DNA of 64,000 nucleotides, from assembly GCA_000697055.1 (NCBI GenBank), contig JNDT01001311.1, positions 25,781 through 89,780 on the forward strand, given 5' to 3'. The stretch comes from Saksenaea vasiformis B4078 (lineage: Eukaryota; Mucoromycota; Mucoromycetes; Mucorales; Saksenaeaceae). A program made the position numbers and the translations under genes. Below, piece after piece: positions 48,496-63,017 of this stretch. How positions within the stretch are numbered: position 1 is the stretch's first letter; each line of letters begins with the position of its first letter. The notes beneath the pieces were generated by a model. That model did no database searches. It was not told the DNA's origin and saw only the letters and a program-made list of their open reading frames with translations.

Positions 48496-49899
48496 CTATA
48501 TCAACATGATACCTCTTTTGGTCCGAGATACTTGAAGCAGTGCTTGATCCGTGTTATCTCCCATGGAATTGGACCGCAGATCCAAAATGACCGGAGTCGT
48601 ATTACTCTTGAGTGCCTCAGCCAAGGCCTGAGCTTCGTTGTCTCCGATCGAGTTGGACTGAAAGACCAAAGTGGTCAGAGCCGAGTTGGACTTGAGTGCC
48701 TCCGCCAGCATCTGAGCTCCATTTGATCCAATCCGATTATACCTCATATCCAAAGTTGTCAGAGTCGAGTTGATCTTGAGCACCTCAGCCAGGGCCTGAA
48801 CTCCGTTGCTTCCGATTGAGTTGATCCGCAACTCCAAAGTGATCAGAGTCGAATTGGTCTTGAACGTCTCTGACAGTAGCCTAAAGTCCTTTGCTCCCGT
48901 CGCTTCAGACGTCATCCCGATTGACAGCTTGTGGAGGTGTGGTAGCTTTTTTGGCGAGAAGCTGGAAAGCTTAATGAGATCCCTTGGAAGGACAATATGA
49001 ATCAATTTCATATTGTGACGCTCCATGATACGGACAAGGACGTCGTATCGAGTGGATGCCGGTAATAGTTTGCTGCTCAGGCTTGGTCGAAATTCCTGGA
49101 GGTCAAGACGAAGAATCGCTATCTTTGATTTTTCGAGTGCTTCTTCTAGTGCTTCAAGGTCGCTCCTGCTGCCCTCCAAGTCTAGGCATATATCGAGCTC
49201 ATAGACAGATGTGACCTTCCCCAGTGCGGAGTAGAACCGCTCTGCTAGCACTGTTGACTTAAGTTTCACTTTCACTAGGCCATTGTTCTCGTCAAATGAT
49301 CCTCTAACTGCGTCCACTGCACGTCGGAACGCTTCAACCACCAACTTGTTATAATTCTCATGATAATGATCAATACACACCCATTTGACGTTTTCCTCGT
49401 TAGTGATGATCTTGTACAGATTTCCCAACACTTTGTTTCCATCAGCACCTTGCAAAAACACGTCCAACTTGCGTAGATCGACGCCTTCCAATGCGTGGTT
49501 GTTCTTAATCTGGTCGGCAGCGTCGTCAACAGTCTTGTTGTTACCCATCGAGTCCACCCCGATAGAACCGCCGTGGTGCGCCAACATATTATCGATATAC
49601 CCAATGACTTTATCCATGCCAAGCTCGATGTTTTTCTGTAAATGCTTTAAAGCCATAGTGGCCTGATCGATGAACACCATACTGGCCAATTGAGACAAGT
49701 GTGGTATAACAACTCCTGCAACAGTTGTCCCGAACTTGAGCATTCTCAGGATTGTAAGGGTATAGAAACCGTACCGCTGAAAGAACTCGGAGGGTCGACT
49801 GATCTCGTACCCGTTGTGCAAAGCAACGTGGATGTGACGAGGAATCTTGCTCTCGCTATTGATCGACTTTGTGTATTCTCCGCACTCGCACAAAAGCAA
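48496..49899 (-). pseudogene. Leucine-rich-repeat protein fragment, 5' end missing
   Basis: An open frame of 467 codons matches, from memory of the family, a class of large fungal proteins with C-terminal RNI/NLRC-like repeats. In that family a LCECGEHTKS..IPHHIH-like block precedes an ARPxEFFQ..GxYxLTILxMLKFG-like block. Here the frame opens directly at LLCECGEYTKSINSESKIPR with no ATG, and a TGA sits just upstream in the same frame, so the N-terminal part of the protein is absent or out of frame. The middle (GADGNKVLGNLYKIITNEEN, VKWVCIDHYHENYNK) is well kept. At least four 28-residue repeats of the form NSTLTTLDLRxNSIGSNGAQ-ALAEALKS fill about residues 345-457, and the frame stops soon after. 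It is probably a truncated relic of a larger gene. An upstream exon joined by splicing is the alternative. Confidence 0.7.
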
Positions 49900-51514
49900 T
49901 TGTATTTTTCAAGAAAAGATGTCAGAAAAAACGATACTAAGCATCTCCATAGATAACATTCGCAAACGCGAATCAATGGGAAATATTGCCAAAAGAAAAG
50001 AAACACGCTTCAAAACTACAACTCTAAAATTAACGAATTCAAACAAACATATATGGAAAGTTCTCTCTCGAAACAGAGGTTATGATTATAAGAGACAGGC
50101 TTCACTATTCCCTGCAAAATTCGGTAAGAAGTGGGTCAATCCAGACCACTCCCCTTTTAGCAATGAAACCGCTTCGTAGCATTTCAGCTTGTTGGTTGGT
50201 TTATTCTAGTATTTTTCCTGTACTATTTACAGTAAGCTATGTTCGCAAGGCTCGTAGATTGATGAGAGGCGCGGTACCCGCGCATATCAAACCTGCAATT
50301 TTGAGATAGTATGTTGCCGCTGTCTGTGATGATGAGGACTCAAATGCAGCTCGGTATTAATACGAAGGCTCACCGCCGAACTGCTATCGTTAGAGCATAA
50401 CTGAACAATGTCTTCCGGGCCTCTGACGCGATCAGAAGGGAGCGAAGAATGGGGATGCCTATTGATGGGCTATACGCTGCCTACCAAAAATCACGACCAA
50501 GTCTTAAAGTCAAGAAGCTTTTTTTTTCCCTGTTCCTTTTCTTTGTTTCTTCCACTTTTTTTAGTATAGTACTGATGGATTTGACAGGAATCAAATATAA
50601 TTTCAAGCGCGTAGTCAAAGAGCTACCAGACATTGAGAGAGGGTGCGATTATCGCGGGCGACGTTTCTAACGCTCAAATTTCAGAGGAAATCAGCATCCT
50701 CAAAGAAGAACTTTGTCTTGTGGGACCGGCACATCGCTTAGTTCGAGTCGGGGTAATAATTAATTCGATTGCTAGATACCGTTGCTTAGTCTCTGATTCA
50801 GGGGTCATACAAAGGACATTCTAAAGTTGGAAGGCGCAAGATCTATTTTTCAATTGAGCGCACAGCTATGCTTTTATCTGAGACATGTTCTTCTGCGGAT
50901 GATTCATGTCGGGGCTGACGTAGAAAACAAAAATAAAATCGAAATAAAAAATAGCTCTCATGAGCCTATTTGACATGGAGCGAGTGGATAGGTTTCAGGA
51001 TGCGCCACAGTCATTGACAACGATGCGAGATCAAAAAAGTGTAGAACTACTCCAGACTAAAGACTTATATAGAAGTACACTATGAAAAGTCACGTCGTAT
51101 TAGATGGGAAGTTACAATACTTTCTATATGTCAAATAGTGTCAAATCATGCCAAGTCAGGGTGAATCCATTTCTGAAAATAACGTAGATCCTATAAGTTA
51201 GAAACTCTTTTTCTTATTTTGACGTGCATATGTGGATAGAAGCCCATTTGACGAAAGAATTTCTAAGTTTCTGGTTTGACACACATGTCTCACTGTACGT
51301 TAAAAAAAGAAGTGAAACAAAGAAAAGGAAAGGTTTCTCATACGAGACTCACATCAACCGAGGAACCAGCTTGAAATCCCGATTCATGCATGACAACCAT
51401 TAGCTTTTTGCTATGATCCGATCTGCTGCAGATTGAATCCCGTTTTCTTATATAAAGGGGCAATTGAAGAAGCACAGAAGCATCTCATTATTTCTACAGA
51501 CTCTGAACTTAAAA
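49900..51514. other. Gene-poor stretch
   Basis: I see no supported gene. The first part would hold the missing upstream portion of the LRR gene, but I find no matching coding block in any frame. Short frames at 50449-50670 and 50633-50824 (plus) include a plausible hydrophobic segment but no start context or motif. TATATAAAGG near 51449 lies 66 bases before the start of the secreted-protein gene and probably serves as its TATA box. Confidence 0.45.
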
Positions 51515-52057
51515 ATGATTGCCTCTGGTAAAGCTTTCTTTGCATTCGCTATTTTGGTGCTCGCTTTGGTCCAAGTTGTCAAGGCCGCTGATTTCGACAA
51601 GCTGGAGTTCATCAAGCTCAATTCGCCTACTAGCGGCGACAAGGTTCGTGCCGGTGGAAAATTAAACTTCGACTATTCCTTGCAGCCGAAAATCTTTGGT
51701 AAGTTGCAATATTTGTTATCCGTTACTTTCGATATAACAATCTACCGGCTATAAGAGGGACGCTCTGCTGGCTTTGTTACAAGTATGGATTACAAGATCA
51801 TCAAGGATTCCGAGGTTTCATCTGTAGTCAAGGGTGCACTGTAAGTACATACTGAAAACTTACCACCTGAACATTGACATACTGCTCCACATAGCCCTGT
51901 CGACACCTCTAGCACGAAGTGGGTTCCTCACTCTCGTACTGTCAACATTCCTGCCAAAACGAAGCCTGGAAAGTATAACTTGGAAATCACTCAGGAAATT
52001 CAGCTGCGCCGCAGAAAGGCCACTACTAAGCAGGTCTTCGAAATTGAGATTGTCTAG
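51515..52057 (+). CDS. Small secreted protein with a beta-sandwich-like domain
   Basis: Three exons (51515-51698, 51756-51840, 51895-52057) give 143 residues. The start MIASGKAFFAFAILVLALVQ followed by VVKAADF is a classic signal peptide with cleavage likely after VKA (about residue 24). The mature part begins FDKLEFIKLNSPTSGDKVRAG; the SP-x-x-G-x-x-x-x-x-G spacing recalls the N-terminal Ig-like domain of fungal cell-wall proteins of the Kre9/Knh1 type. The rest alternates short beta-type stretches (VNIPAKTKPGKYNLEITQEI, KQVFEIEIV) with no cysteines in the mature chain, so no disulphides are expected. I do not know its function. A TATA-like box (TATATAAAGG) lies 66 bases upstream. Confidence 0.82.
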
Positions 52058-54111
52058 TCATTGTGGTAGAGACCTGTCTATGTATAGAAGATATAGTAAT
52101 ATGTGGATCAATAAAAATCCGCGATACGTTGCTACTCTGTATGACTCAGGGTAGTAGATAGTATGGAGGTGATTGAGCGCGTAACTCTGCTATAGATGTA
52201 CCAAGGGGAAACTCTGTTGATTTTGTTCTTTGTGTACTTAGAGGTTGTGTGTGTGTGGATATTTTCTATCTTCCAAACAATCATATCAGTTGCTTGGATT
52301 CAAATACGGTTAAACAAGTTTCCCGTTGATCAAATGAAATATTGCAAGATTTTTATTCAAAAGATCCACTGAGCCGCGGCGGTATGCACACTTGTTGCTC
52401 GGTCTTCCCGAGGAAACTTTTATACGTGAATATAACGCAGCGTGGTCCACATCCGACATCAGTCTTCCATCTTGGTGCAGATTGTCTTCTTTTTCTCCTT
52501 ATCTTTCTTTCTCCTTTTCTTGTTCGAGTTCGAGTTCTTCGTTTCTTCCTTTTTCTTGTTTGTTTGGCCGATACGCTCAGAATAAGTGAACAAAATCAAG
52601 ATAATCCTCCTATTTATTGACATGAATATGTTTCCTCTGCTCAAATCACTTTCTGTCCACGGGAGACCCGAGTGCCTGTAAGTAACATATGATCTTCTGC
52701 CATAATAAGTAGGATGATATATTATCCCCCCGTAAAATTGGTTAGAACAGCGTAGAACAGGCTAAAATGCTATCTTCAACAGACAGTAGCCCACGCCTTC
52801 AGAAAGTTCAGTCATTTTTTTTTTCAATCTTGTGGTAATCGGCAGTGTGTTATTAGTATATATTCACATGTAGACAGCGGATTCCCAGACATCGACGCAG
52901 AGGAGAAGAAAGGAACGGTTAGAAGGTACGGAGCAACGATAGCATGTGGGCTTTCAAAGATACACATGATACAAGGACATGTTGTAGATTGGGGTTGACT
53001 TCGTAAACTCTCGTCAGCGATGGCGATGGACTGGATGTATGAACAATATGGTAACGTGCTCTATTTACTTACAATTTAGACCAGTCATATGGGCTAATCA
53101 CCGAAAGTGACACTGGCTTCTTCTCTTATTTCTGAGTAATATGCGCTGAGTTTTCGAAATCTTAGTATACAACAAGGGATTTGTGTTATGAGGAGTATAG
53201 GACCGCTGTCAAACTCTGATGAAAGGTAGGATGTCCTGCACGTCATCTCGAAAATTCTTGCAGTTTCATGTTTCTAAGACAGTAATTCGTACGTCAGCAG
53301 CGGAGGACATCGTAATAACGCATAGGTGTTTAACCCAAGAATAGGTAAATCACAAACTATTTTTGTTTTATGGAGCCGAAAGTGGTTACGCAGTGGCGCG
53401 ATCAAGTGCTTGTTAGCATTTGGCTAAACCCCCTTGTTCCATGTTGTGCATGGTTACATTGCACAGACATACAGGTGAGACCTTGCATAGCATTATGTAA
53501 ATAGAAAAATGAAAAATAAAAAAGGACTGCGGGGCAAGTCTAAAAAACATTAAGGATGCCATCCTTTTAGGTGTACAAGCGTTCGGCGGGTTAATTTCAT
53601 CATCAGCTAGTTCGACTATCGTTACGGAAATGGTAACCTTTCCCGATCAAAGCACACAAGGGCAGAGAAACACAAGGGTTCTCTCCGCAGAATAGGTCTG
53701 TACTTCTGACAATGTAGTGTAACGTAACTAGAGCAATGGCCAGGCGCGTAGCTTAAAAGTTGGGTGTGCACAATGGCGTAACAAACCTGTCAAAATCCGT
53801 TTCGCTCTCCCTTTTTTGTGTACCATCACACATCAGGGTCCAAGCAGTAAAAACTCCTCAACAAGTGTCACCACAGATGTAATATAGTAAATAGGTTGAG
53901 TACGAAGTAGTTTATGAACGATATGCGATACATTTTTGTAGAAGAAATTACATAAAAATCAGATGCGGCACAAGATTATAAGGACCGTAAAAAAAGAAAA
54001 AAAAAGAAAAAGCAACGACACATACATACATAGTAGTAACAAGAATAGACGCGGGGATTCAATGGAATATCAGATCGTAGTAGCTGTGTGAGATAGTTTT
54101 AAAAAGAATAC
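52058..54111. other. Gene-poor stretch
   Basis: No gene is supported. A TG dinucleotide run lies near 52240-52256, pyrimidine-rich sequence at 52488-52560, and an A-rich tract at 53990-54013 close to the 3' end of the NDT80-family gene. Frames of up to 92 codons in the pyrimidine-rich part are low-complexity. Confidence 0.45.
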
Positions 54112-56198
54112 TTAGGCGGTTTGTTGATTGACAATGCTAGGCACGGCGCTGTATTTCCTTGAACCGTAGGGAGTCGTAGGTGTAGGTGGAGAGAAGGCAC
54201 TTGTCTGCGATGCAGCCGATGACATGGTTGGCGTGCCATTCGGGAAGTATGAATTAGGTGTATGTTCGTTCGTGGACGACTGAGTGGAGCCAGACGAGTT
54301 AAATCGTGTGCGTGTCCATTCTGCCGTTGCGGGGTCCATGGGGATATGAATATTCAAACCTGTAGGATGATGACCAGCATGAGAAATTTGACCGGGATGC
54401 ATCTTTCCTTCTGCAGAACCAGGCAGAGGAGGGTGAGAAGCAAATTCACCGGTATACAAATCAGGAGATGAGGATTCAGAGGAGGATGGATCCGACATGC
54501 TCTGAACCATGTATGGGTGCGAAGCAGGGGGATGAGAGTAGGTTGGGACGGATGAGACGGGAGTGGAATGTTGAGGCGGAGGTGTCGGAGTTGGAGGAGC
54601 GCTGCTCATCATCATATTGGGTGGGAAGGGGGCATGCATGGGAGGAGCAAAGGGCGGGTAGTTGGAATAGTATGGGTAAGGCGATGTGTATTCTCCAGGA
54701 ACCATGCCGGGCGGAGTGATGGGTGGTCTGGGGAACGGAGCATTAAACCGGTCATCGTGTGGCTGTTGCTGCTGTGCAGATGACGGGGGTGGCGCTTGCG
54801 GTGGGGGGACACCATCGGCCATGGTCATGTTGTTTGAATTGTACCTGTCCTGACTGTCAGCGTAGTGACCGGGGCTTCGACCTCTGACGACCAGCGGAGC
54901 AGATTGGCAGGAAGCCACCTTCACAATCTGACCCTCATCTGTTTCAGCGTACAAGTCAATCACGCAGACATAGTACTGCTGCGCCGCTCTTCTCTTGCCG
55001 TTGTTTGCTGTAGCCGTCTTGAACTGGATACGTTCAAAGGTGACAATGTTTTGGTTGGTGCCAACGGTGCTCATGCTCAGATTACCACCTGCCGTAATCG
55101 GTTTGGGCTCCGGCTTCATCTGAGGCCCCTTATCACGTTTCGGAGTATGCTGCACCAACTCAATTTGTTTGTCACTGTTCGAAACGCGTGCGGAGATACC
55201 AAGGAGGAACCGCTCGACACAGCGGAAGCCTTTGTCGGTCTGAACAAGACACTGAGGTTCATTATCAGTGTAGTAATGACTCAGGCCATGAATAGAGAAA
55301 GCGCTGCTGACTTGGAAATAGTTGCGTCTGTAGCAAGTCCAATCATTGTCTGCCAAGAAAAAACCTCGATCAACCTTGGATTGGATGCGAAGGCTCAGTC
55401 TAAAAAAAAGGAGAATGAGATCCGGTTCCTCTTTTTTATGCCATTTTTTTTTCAACTTACAAGGTTGACCTGTCTGAAGCATACAGATTATCATAGGGCT
55501 TTGTGGAGCTGAAGAATGGACCGGTTTCCGCAGTATTGAAGATGCTATCGTTTCGCGATCGCTTTCTTGCCATGGCAGTGACAGGATAAGGCGAAGCGTG
55601 GAAAGACGAAGTTGAGTAAACAGGTCTTGTTTTCGGAGTCGGAGAGGGTAAATTTTCGCTAGTTGAAGTTGGACGAGGTGTGTTTGGCTGGGAATGCGCC
55701 ATCGTTCTAAGATGGACGAATGAATTTCACGTGCCAAGAAAAAAATGTCATGAAGAACTTACCCAGGTAACCTTGGATCCGCTTCAGATTTTGTTGATGG
55801 CATGTAACTCGTTGTCATGGGAGGGTATTGATGCCTAAGAGACGGAGGGTGTGGGAATCAGTAAAGTTGTGTTTTTTTTTGTATCGCCGCTCATTTTCAT
55901 ATGATGCTGCAAGGAGCTTTTTTGAGAGGTGGGGTGTACGGTCGTACCAGGCACGCATAATTGACAGCAATGCACGGCCTTCCGGGGTGATTAAATGAAA
56001 ATCAACTTACACTGGAGGATGCATGGGTGCGCCCTGTGAAAACTGGTGACCATAGGTATGGGCAACTGGCATGGGCGGGTAATTTTGGAGGGAGGTTGGA
56101 GGCTGCGGCGTTGGAAGAGTTGTGTTTTCGGTCATCGAGGGACTCTGTAGTGGTGTTTGGGACATTTGCCAGTCTTTTTGATCGTGAGACGAATTCAT
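54112..56198 (-). CDS. NDT80/PhoG-family transcription factor
   Basis: NDT80-type factors carry an Ig-fold DNA-binding domain. Known members control meiosis (Ndt80), protease secretion and cell death (VIB-1) or cell-wall genes. Four exons (56198-56011, 55834-55763, 55706-55461, 55399-54112) give 597 residues. The N-terminal 140 residues are Pro/Ser/Thr-rich. The DNA-binding domain spans about residues 145-375: SKVDRGFFLADNDWTCYRRN, YFQVSSAFSI, CVERFLLGISARVS, NIVTFERIQFKTATANNGKR, AAQQYYVCVIDLYAE and VASCQSAPLVVRGRSPGHYA. The last 220 residues are extremely Pro-, Ser- and His-rich with a short Gln run, as in activation regions. Intron phases agree throughout. Which family branch it belongs to cannot be decided here. 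Confidence 0.92.
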
Positions 56199-59100
56199 GA
56201 ATCGTGAAAAAGATTACAGATCCAAATAATAGTAGGCAATCAAATAAAGCAGAGAATTGACAATAGAAGTAAAGTACTGCAAAATAATATAAGGTAAAAA
56301 AAGATTGAAAGAAAGAAGAAAAACAGAATAACAACAGAGGAAAGAAAAAGGAAAAAGAGGCGATTGACACGAAAGAGAAAGAGAGGAAAAGACTCGAAGT
56401 GAGAAAGGAAAAGGTATCGTAGAAATTTTATAAGGACCAAGTGAGTAGCGGAAAGTGAAAAAAAAAGAAAATAATAAGGTTTGAGGGGCGAGGAGAGAGT
56501 CTAGCTATCTGACTTGATTTCCACGGTTTAAAGATCGTGGTGACGACGCAACAGGAAACTGCATGACCTATGAAAAAGAGAACTTCACTGCTACTCGTTT
56601 CTCAAAAAAAAGATCGACATCAAGTGAAACAAATGTCGTCCCTTTGTGTTCCTTCTCCATTACAAAACAATGGCTGGGTGTACTGTAGAAAAAGCGCGGC
56701 GGGGTCCACAACGTGGGTCGGGCACTTGTGTAACATTGAGCAACTACTTCTAACCTTTGTTGGTTCCTTGAATTGATGTCACTGCATTTGAACTCGTCAA
56801 AAAGGTAAAAAAAGAACTAAATCATTCCTGATGGTTGTTTTTGAATGGCGGGCAGGACTACCACGGCAATTTTTTTTTAGGAAAAAATACCCTTTTTTTC
56901 CCAAAGGCCACACATACAAAATTTTTAAGCCCCCGCCATATTGTATCACCCGTTCGTTTGGATCTAACGGTAAACGCACGCGCCAATTAGAGTAATAACA
57001 GCCAAACAAGGTTACCCTCTTTTCGCTCTCAGCTAATTTTCTTTATTCGATACACTCCCAATGCTCGCGGTTTGTGGATCCTAACAGGCAAAATAACAAA
57101 GTACAGTCTGTGCGTACCTCGTACAGCGCTCTAGGGTCAATGTAACCATGGCGACAAGAACCGAAACTGATCCGCTCTTTGCACTTTTTTCTTCTTTTCT
57201 TCATTCATCGTATTATGAAACTTTAGACAACGAAGTTTGATTGGAGTTTTACTTATACAATCACGCATAGCGCGCAAATATACTACCCATATCCCCGATT
57301 TATAAAATAATAAAAAAAAAACTAATATAACTTGAACGAATCAGCCCAACTTAAATTCAAGTTTGTATGTCATAATTTCTTTACAATTTGCATCCCTGGA
57401 CGACTTCCTATTTCAGTAACAAACCAAAAAGATTCAAACAACACGTTGCCACAACATTTCGCGTGGGAGAAGTGAGAGTAAGAGTAGGAGGCAGATCAAT
57501 AGGAGTTCCCTTGTGCATGCGATTATTCGGCGCTTTATTTTTCTTCCTCCGTTTTTCCTTAGTTTAAAAAAAATACCTCTCGCGGTCTTTGCTCTTTTCA
57601 TGTGTCCCTTTAAAAAAAAAAGTCATACGGCTCTTGAATTAGAAACTCAGTTCACGGAAAAAAAGAGAGCGAGAATGAGAAGATGCCTTTTTTTGAAAAT
57701 GACATGATAGTTTGGCTGATCATTCGCTGAGCGGAACCTATTCACTTGGATTCATGTTTTTATTTGCTTAACCGGAAAAGAGAAACCCCGAGTTGTTTAA
57801 GCTTTTTGCCTTTCCCAGTAAACCCTTCGAGATCCCGTCATCGCACAAGAAAATGGGAACAGATAGTTCATCACTCAACCGGATCAAGATTTGCATATGA
57901 TTACTGTTTTCTCGCAGGGGCTTTCAGTTATATTTTGTGCAACCTTCAAATCAAATCACATTACGTATCATGCAAAAATCTATGTTGCACCCTGTTGTAT
58001 TTCTAGAGACTGTCTGCAGAATTCGAACATTCGTCATTAAAATGGTAGTGACGTTCAGTGGGAAAAGTAGAGTGGTTTTTTGTAGCAGAATCAGGTCATT
58101 CAGTATCCAATAAGATCCTTTGTTTGTCTCGTTTAACATTCGCTCGGTCGTTGCCGCTTGCCGACCGTTTGGTTCCACTTCGCCCTTAAATTGTTTTTCG
58201 GGTCCGCCTCGCACCAATGCCCCCACTGTAGGTTCCAAACCTGGGCAGTTTTGCTTAACCTCTTTGTTCAGGAGTAAATCGTGGGAAAATCTACAGGAAA
58301 ACCCTTTTCTACCTGTAACTTTACTCCGCTTAACTACCTCAAAATTACTCATCCTTCCTATTGATTCCTGGTTGGTCTGAAAATTCCACCTGCATTTTTC
58401 GGCAAACCTACTGACCTCCTGCCATGTTGACATGTCAACATCGTTTGTCGACCACACGACCTCCATCTCATTCAGCCCATCTCTTTTTTTTGCTCACTGC
58501 TGGAAAGTAGTGTGTCATTGTTTTCCCTTCTGCGTAGTTTGCCACGTTCTCGGTTGGAATTCTTACATCATCATAATTCATTGTCCTTTCGATACCATTA
58601 ACGAAAGCACGCACACACATTTACAAAAAGGATAATCAAACTTTAGCGCAGCATCATGTGAAATGCTTTCTTTTTTAAGTCGCCGCAGTACTTGGAATCG
58701 CACCTTGGCATAGATCAACGTAAACCTGGTATGAAGAGTGATAGTGGTTGTATCTGCTCATTGAAGTACGCTTGATAATCCAGGATATACCTGTGTTCTA
58801 TTGACGTACCAATGGTACGAGGTATAGTGTAAGTGCGCTAGACATCACTGTATACCGTGGTCAGCACTTGCGGGAATACCCAAATGCAGTGGTATATTTC
58901 CGACGCATCAGAGACTTTTCCAATTGGGATTATAAATCTCCCGTAATAAAGAGTATACTTCTAGCTCGAATTTTTAATCAACCCAAATCTGTACGGCTGA
59001 TCCACATGTACTCTAGATGACTCAATTCGAGGTGCCTGACATATCCCTGGAGATGACGCAGCCAATTTTCGGCGCCTCGTATTGTTACTTCGGCACTGCA

Positions 59101-61823
59101 ACGTTTGCCCGTTACTGCCTAACTTTCTGTCCAATAATGAACATCGCCGAGACGATCTGGCAAAAGTCCATTGCACATGGGTTTCTTTTCCTTCCTTGTT
59201 TTCCCTGCTTTCTATCTTTATTCTATAGCCGACTACGTAGCGGAATAACGTTTCTGTCAAAAACTGGACGAGCTATTTGAAAGGGGCCCGAGCGCTTGGT
59301 TAGCAACCATAAAGGTTGTGTGTACGACATTGAAATAGTTAGTTTCCACGGAAGGTTCGACTAATCAGTAAATTCTATTGGAGCGATATATCAATTTGAT
59401 GGGACGGAAAAGTTGGTCCAGCCTCGGCAACGCCAAGATCCAATAATTGCTTTCATAGTTGGAGATCGGATAATAGTATACAGTACTGAGTTTTAGTAGG
59501 CAATTGCCCCCCTGCTGTTGTTGCTGTCCAGCCATGCAAAACCTAAATAGCATGTACGTCCTTTGTGCGCGGTCCCTCTCTGTGAGGGAATTCAGCGTAG
59601 ACAAGAATAACCCGGTCAGATGCCAACTTTCTTTCGGCACGTCCTATAAATTTAGAAATGAAGCGTGATCATTTCTTATTTTTTTTTTAAAAAAAAAGCA
59701 AGATGCATAATATTGTGCATTTCAATATTCTTATGCGGCCAGACCAGGCCTTAGTTGGATGTCTGTCGTTCTGACGTTTCATTGTAACTAAAGGATTGTT
59801 GATGCAGGTGGCACGCCGCAAACCTACTGTCATCCCATGTACGGCAAGAGCATTTTTTTCATAACGTGTCCGAATGCAGCTATGTAAACTATATTAGCCA
59901 ACTGTAAACGCTGATATACAAATACATACCGCCTTTCCGGAGATACATGTTGGCTTCCTCGAAAATCATGTCCGGTTGTGAATTTTGGTTTATTTGTGGC
60001 AGTTTACCGAACAGGATATCATTTGAGACACTTCTTTATTTGGTGTGAAAGTAAGGGATGATTACATTTGTTTACGTATCTGTCTTTTCTATTGTTCTAC
60101 TAAATTTGGAGGTCGTAAGGTAATTTATAGTTGTCTCTGGGTATTATGCCACTATCTCGATGTGGTTCTATATCAACCTACGTGGTCTATGCGACAAACT
60201 ATCTGTTGATTGGGCTGTTGAAATGATATGATGGAAATGGTCTCCTAGATTGCTCTTGTTTGGCAAGACCTTGACTAGTCGACGTCAGCAAGGAGATATC
60301 ATTTGAAGGTTGGTTTTGTGGGTAGTTCTGTCGTCATGTCGCTGGAGGAGATCATGCTGTATTGCTTGAGACGGGTCGTTGTTTGCGATCTATCATGTTA
60401 GATCCACTGATCAACGCGAAACACGGATTTTGCAGATTTCTATGTTGCATATCGTCATTTTCATCGAGACTTGGACCACTTATGTTGAGAGTGATGAGCC
60501 TTTGGGGCTATGTCTCGTGTTGGGGTAGCGTTCAAAGATCCGAGATTGCCCAAGAGATGAATCACACTGTGGACTGACAAATCTATCGCTTTTCGTGACC
60601 GCGTATCTTGCATCGGCCACAGTAATAAAATAAAAAACTCGCGCTTCAAATGATTTTTCCAACAGTTGATTCGAATAGTCCCTTCTTACTTTTATCAAAT
60701 GACAGCCGCTTGTCTGTAGGTACCCGATTTCATTGACTCAAAGGTTATGCGTCGTGGCAGATCCAAGATATACTTGTTGTTGTCGTTCTAATAACCTCTG
60801 GTGTCCATGAAACATCATGTGTTACCATCATCACTCCACTTCTCTACGCATCTTCTTACGTTGTTGGGAAACAGTAAGGTGCGACAGTAGAAAACCAAAA
60901 AATCGACGTGGTAAATCTGATTGGCCGATATTTGAAAACTTATTTCCCCGACATTTAATAGCGGAATGACTGTAAAACTTTGTGTAATGGAGTTTGGCGT
61001 TGGTCGAAGGTTAAGCCAAAGCTAAACTAAAAAAGAATTTTCGGAGAAATTCATACTATGTTTGTATAGAGTATTTAGTAATTCGCTCTATCGCATGTCA
61101 AAAAGACATATGCATGATATTTCCGCGCGATCTCTTTGGAGCTTGCTATAACTCAAATTGAGGCCCAGATGGAGGATAAATCTTCTCATCGGAAGCGCCT
61201 TTGAGCAGACCTTGTGAACCCGGGACCCTTCGTTGGTGTAGCCCCAACAATCTTTATCAGTGAATTTCACCCTTCCATTAACATATGAAAATTTAGATTT
61301 TGTCCGCAAATTAATCCCTCACATCGAGAGAATACTACAAACATATATATGTTACAATGGCATGTCATGGCAGTTCGCAGTGACTGTACCATTTTGTAGG
61401 TGTGGCACGTGTTCTTATCATTTTCACTGACCATCAGGTTCGAAAAGGTACATTAAACTTTAGTGAGGTTCATTTACTAAGAGCTATCCAGCCTTAAAGG
61501 GCAAACGGGGATATACGTAGATTCTCAGTTGTTTCAGTCGTTTTCTACGCTCTACCTAAGTAAGACTAATACCTCTTAAATGTTTCCTACTTTAATGGCT
61601 TAATCAGTAATGATCCCTATATTCAGCTCTGGGCGATTGGTTTTGTTTCTTTTCCTGTTTCTGTTTTCCCCTTTACTTTTTAATCATGGCCTTCACCTCA
61701 CCATCTGAGATTCGATTGCCCAAATTTGCCATCCGTGATTGGTTGTTTGCACTGTGGTATCCCAACAACGTACCCCAATCTGATAAACTTTCTTTCCCTT
61801 CTGTCTTTCACCGTTGTTTGGCC
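56199..61823. other. Long gene-poor stretch
   Basis: About 5.6 kb without a supportable gene. The first 280 bases are purine-rich on the plus strand and probably form the NDT80-family promoter or leader (CT-rich on its coding strand). T or A tracts recur near 56870, 57305, 57560, 57610 and 59670-59697. One 171-codon frame on the minus strand (57951-58466) is listed separately. The 130 bases before 61824 can be read in frame with CBR1 from an ATG at 61686. Confidence 0.4.
57951..58466 (-). CDS. Open frame of unknown function (171 codons, weak)
   Basis: This is the longest frame in the 56.2-61.8 kb desert, beginning MEVVWSTNDVDMSTWQEVSR. The pattern W-x2-V-x2-FAEKCRW followed by basic residues and GRKGFSCRF vaguely resembles the N-terminal zinc-binding region of Mutator-like transposases, but a full Cys/His set is not visible. 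A frame this long can arise by chance about once in a window of this size. No intron partner is evident. Confidence 0.22.
   Translation of the reverse strand: MEVVWSTNDVDMSTWQEVSRFAEKCRWNFQTNQESIGRMSNFEVVKRSKVTGRKGFSCRFSHDLLLNKEVKQNCPGLEPTVGALVRGGPEKQFKGEVEPNGRQAATTERMLNETNKGSYWILNDLILLQKTTLLFPLNVTTILMTNVRILQTVSRNTTGCNIDFCMIRNVI

Positions 61824-63017
<1,194 letters not shown>

Noticed and set aside
50449..50824. Overlapping plus-strand frames with a hydrophobic segment
   Set aside because: The hydrophobic run comes from a T-rich tract; no signal-peptide start, splice sites or family resemblance.
54865..55512. 215-codon plus-strand frame opposite the NDT80-family gene
   Set aside because: It is antisense to the conserved DNA-binding domain and arises from that gene's codon pattern.
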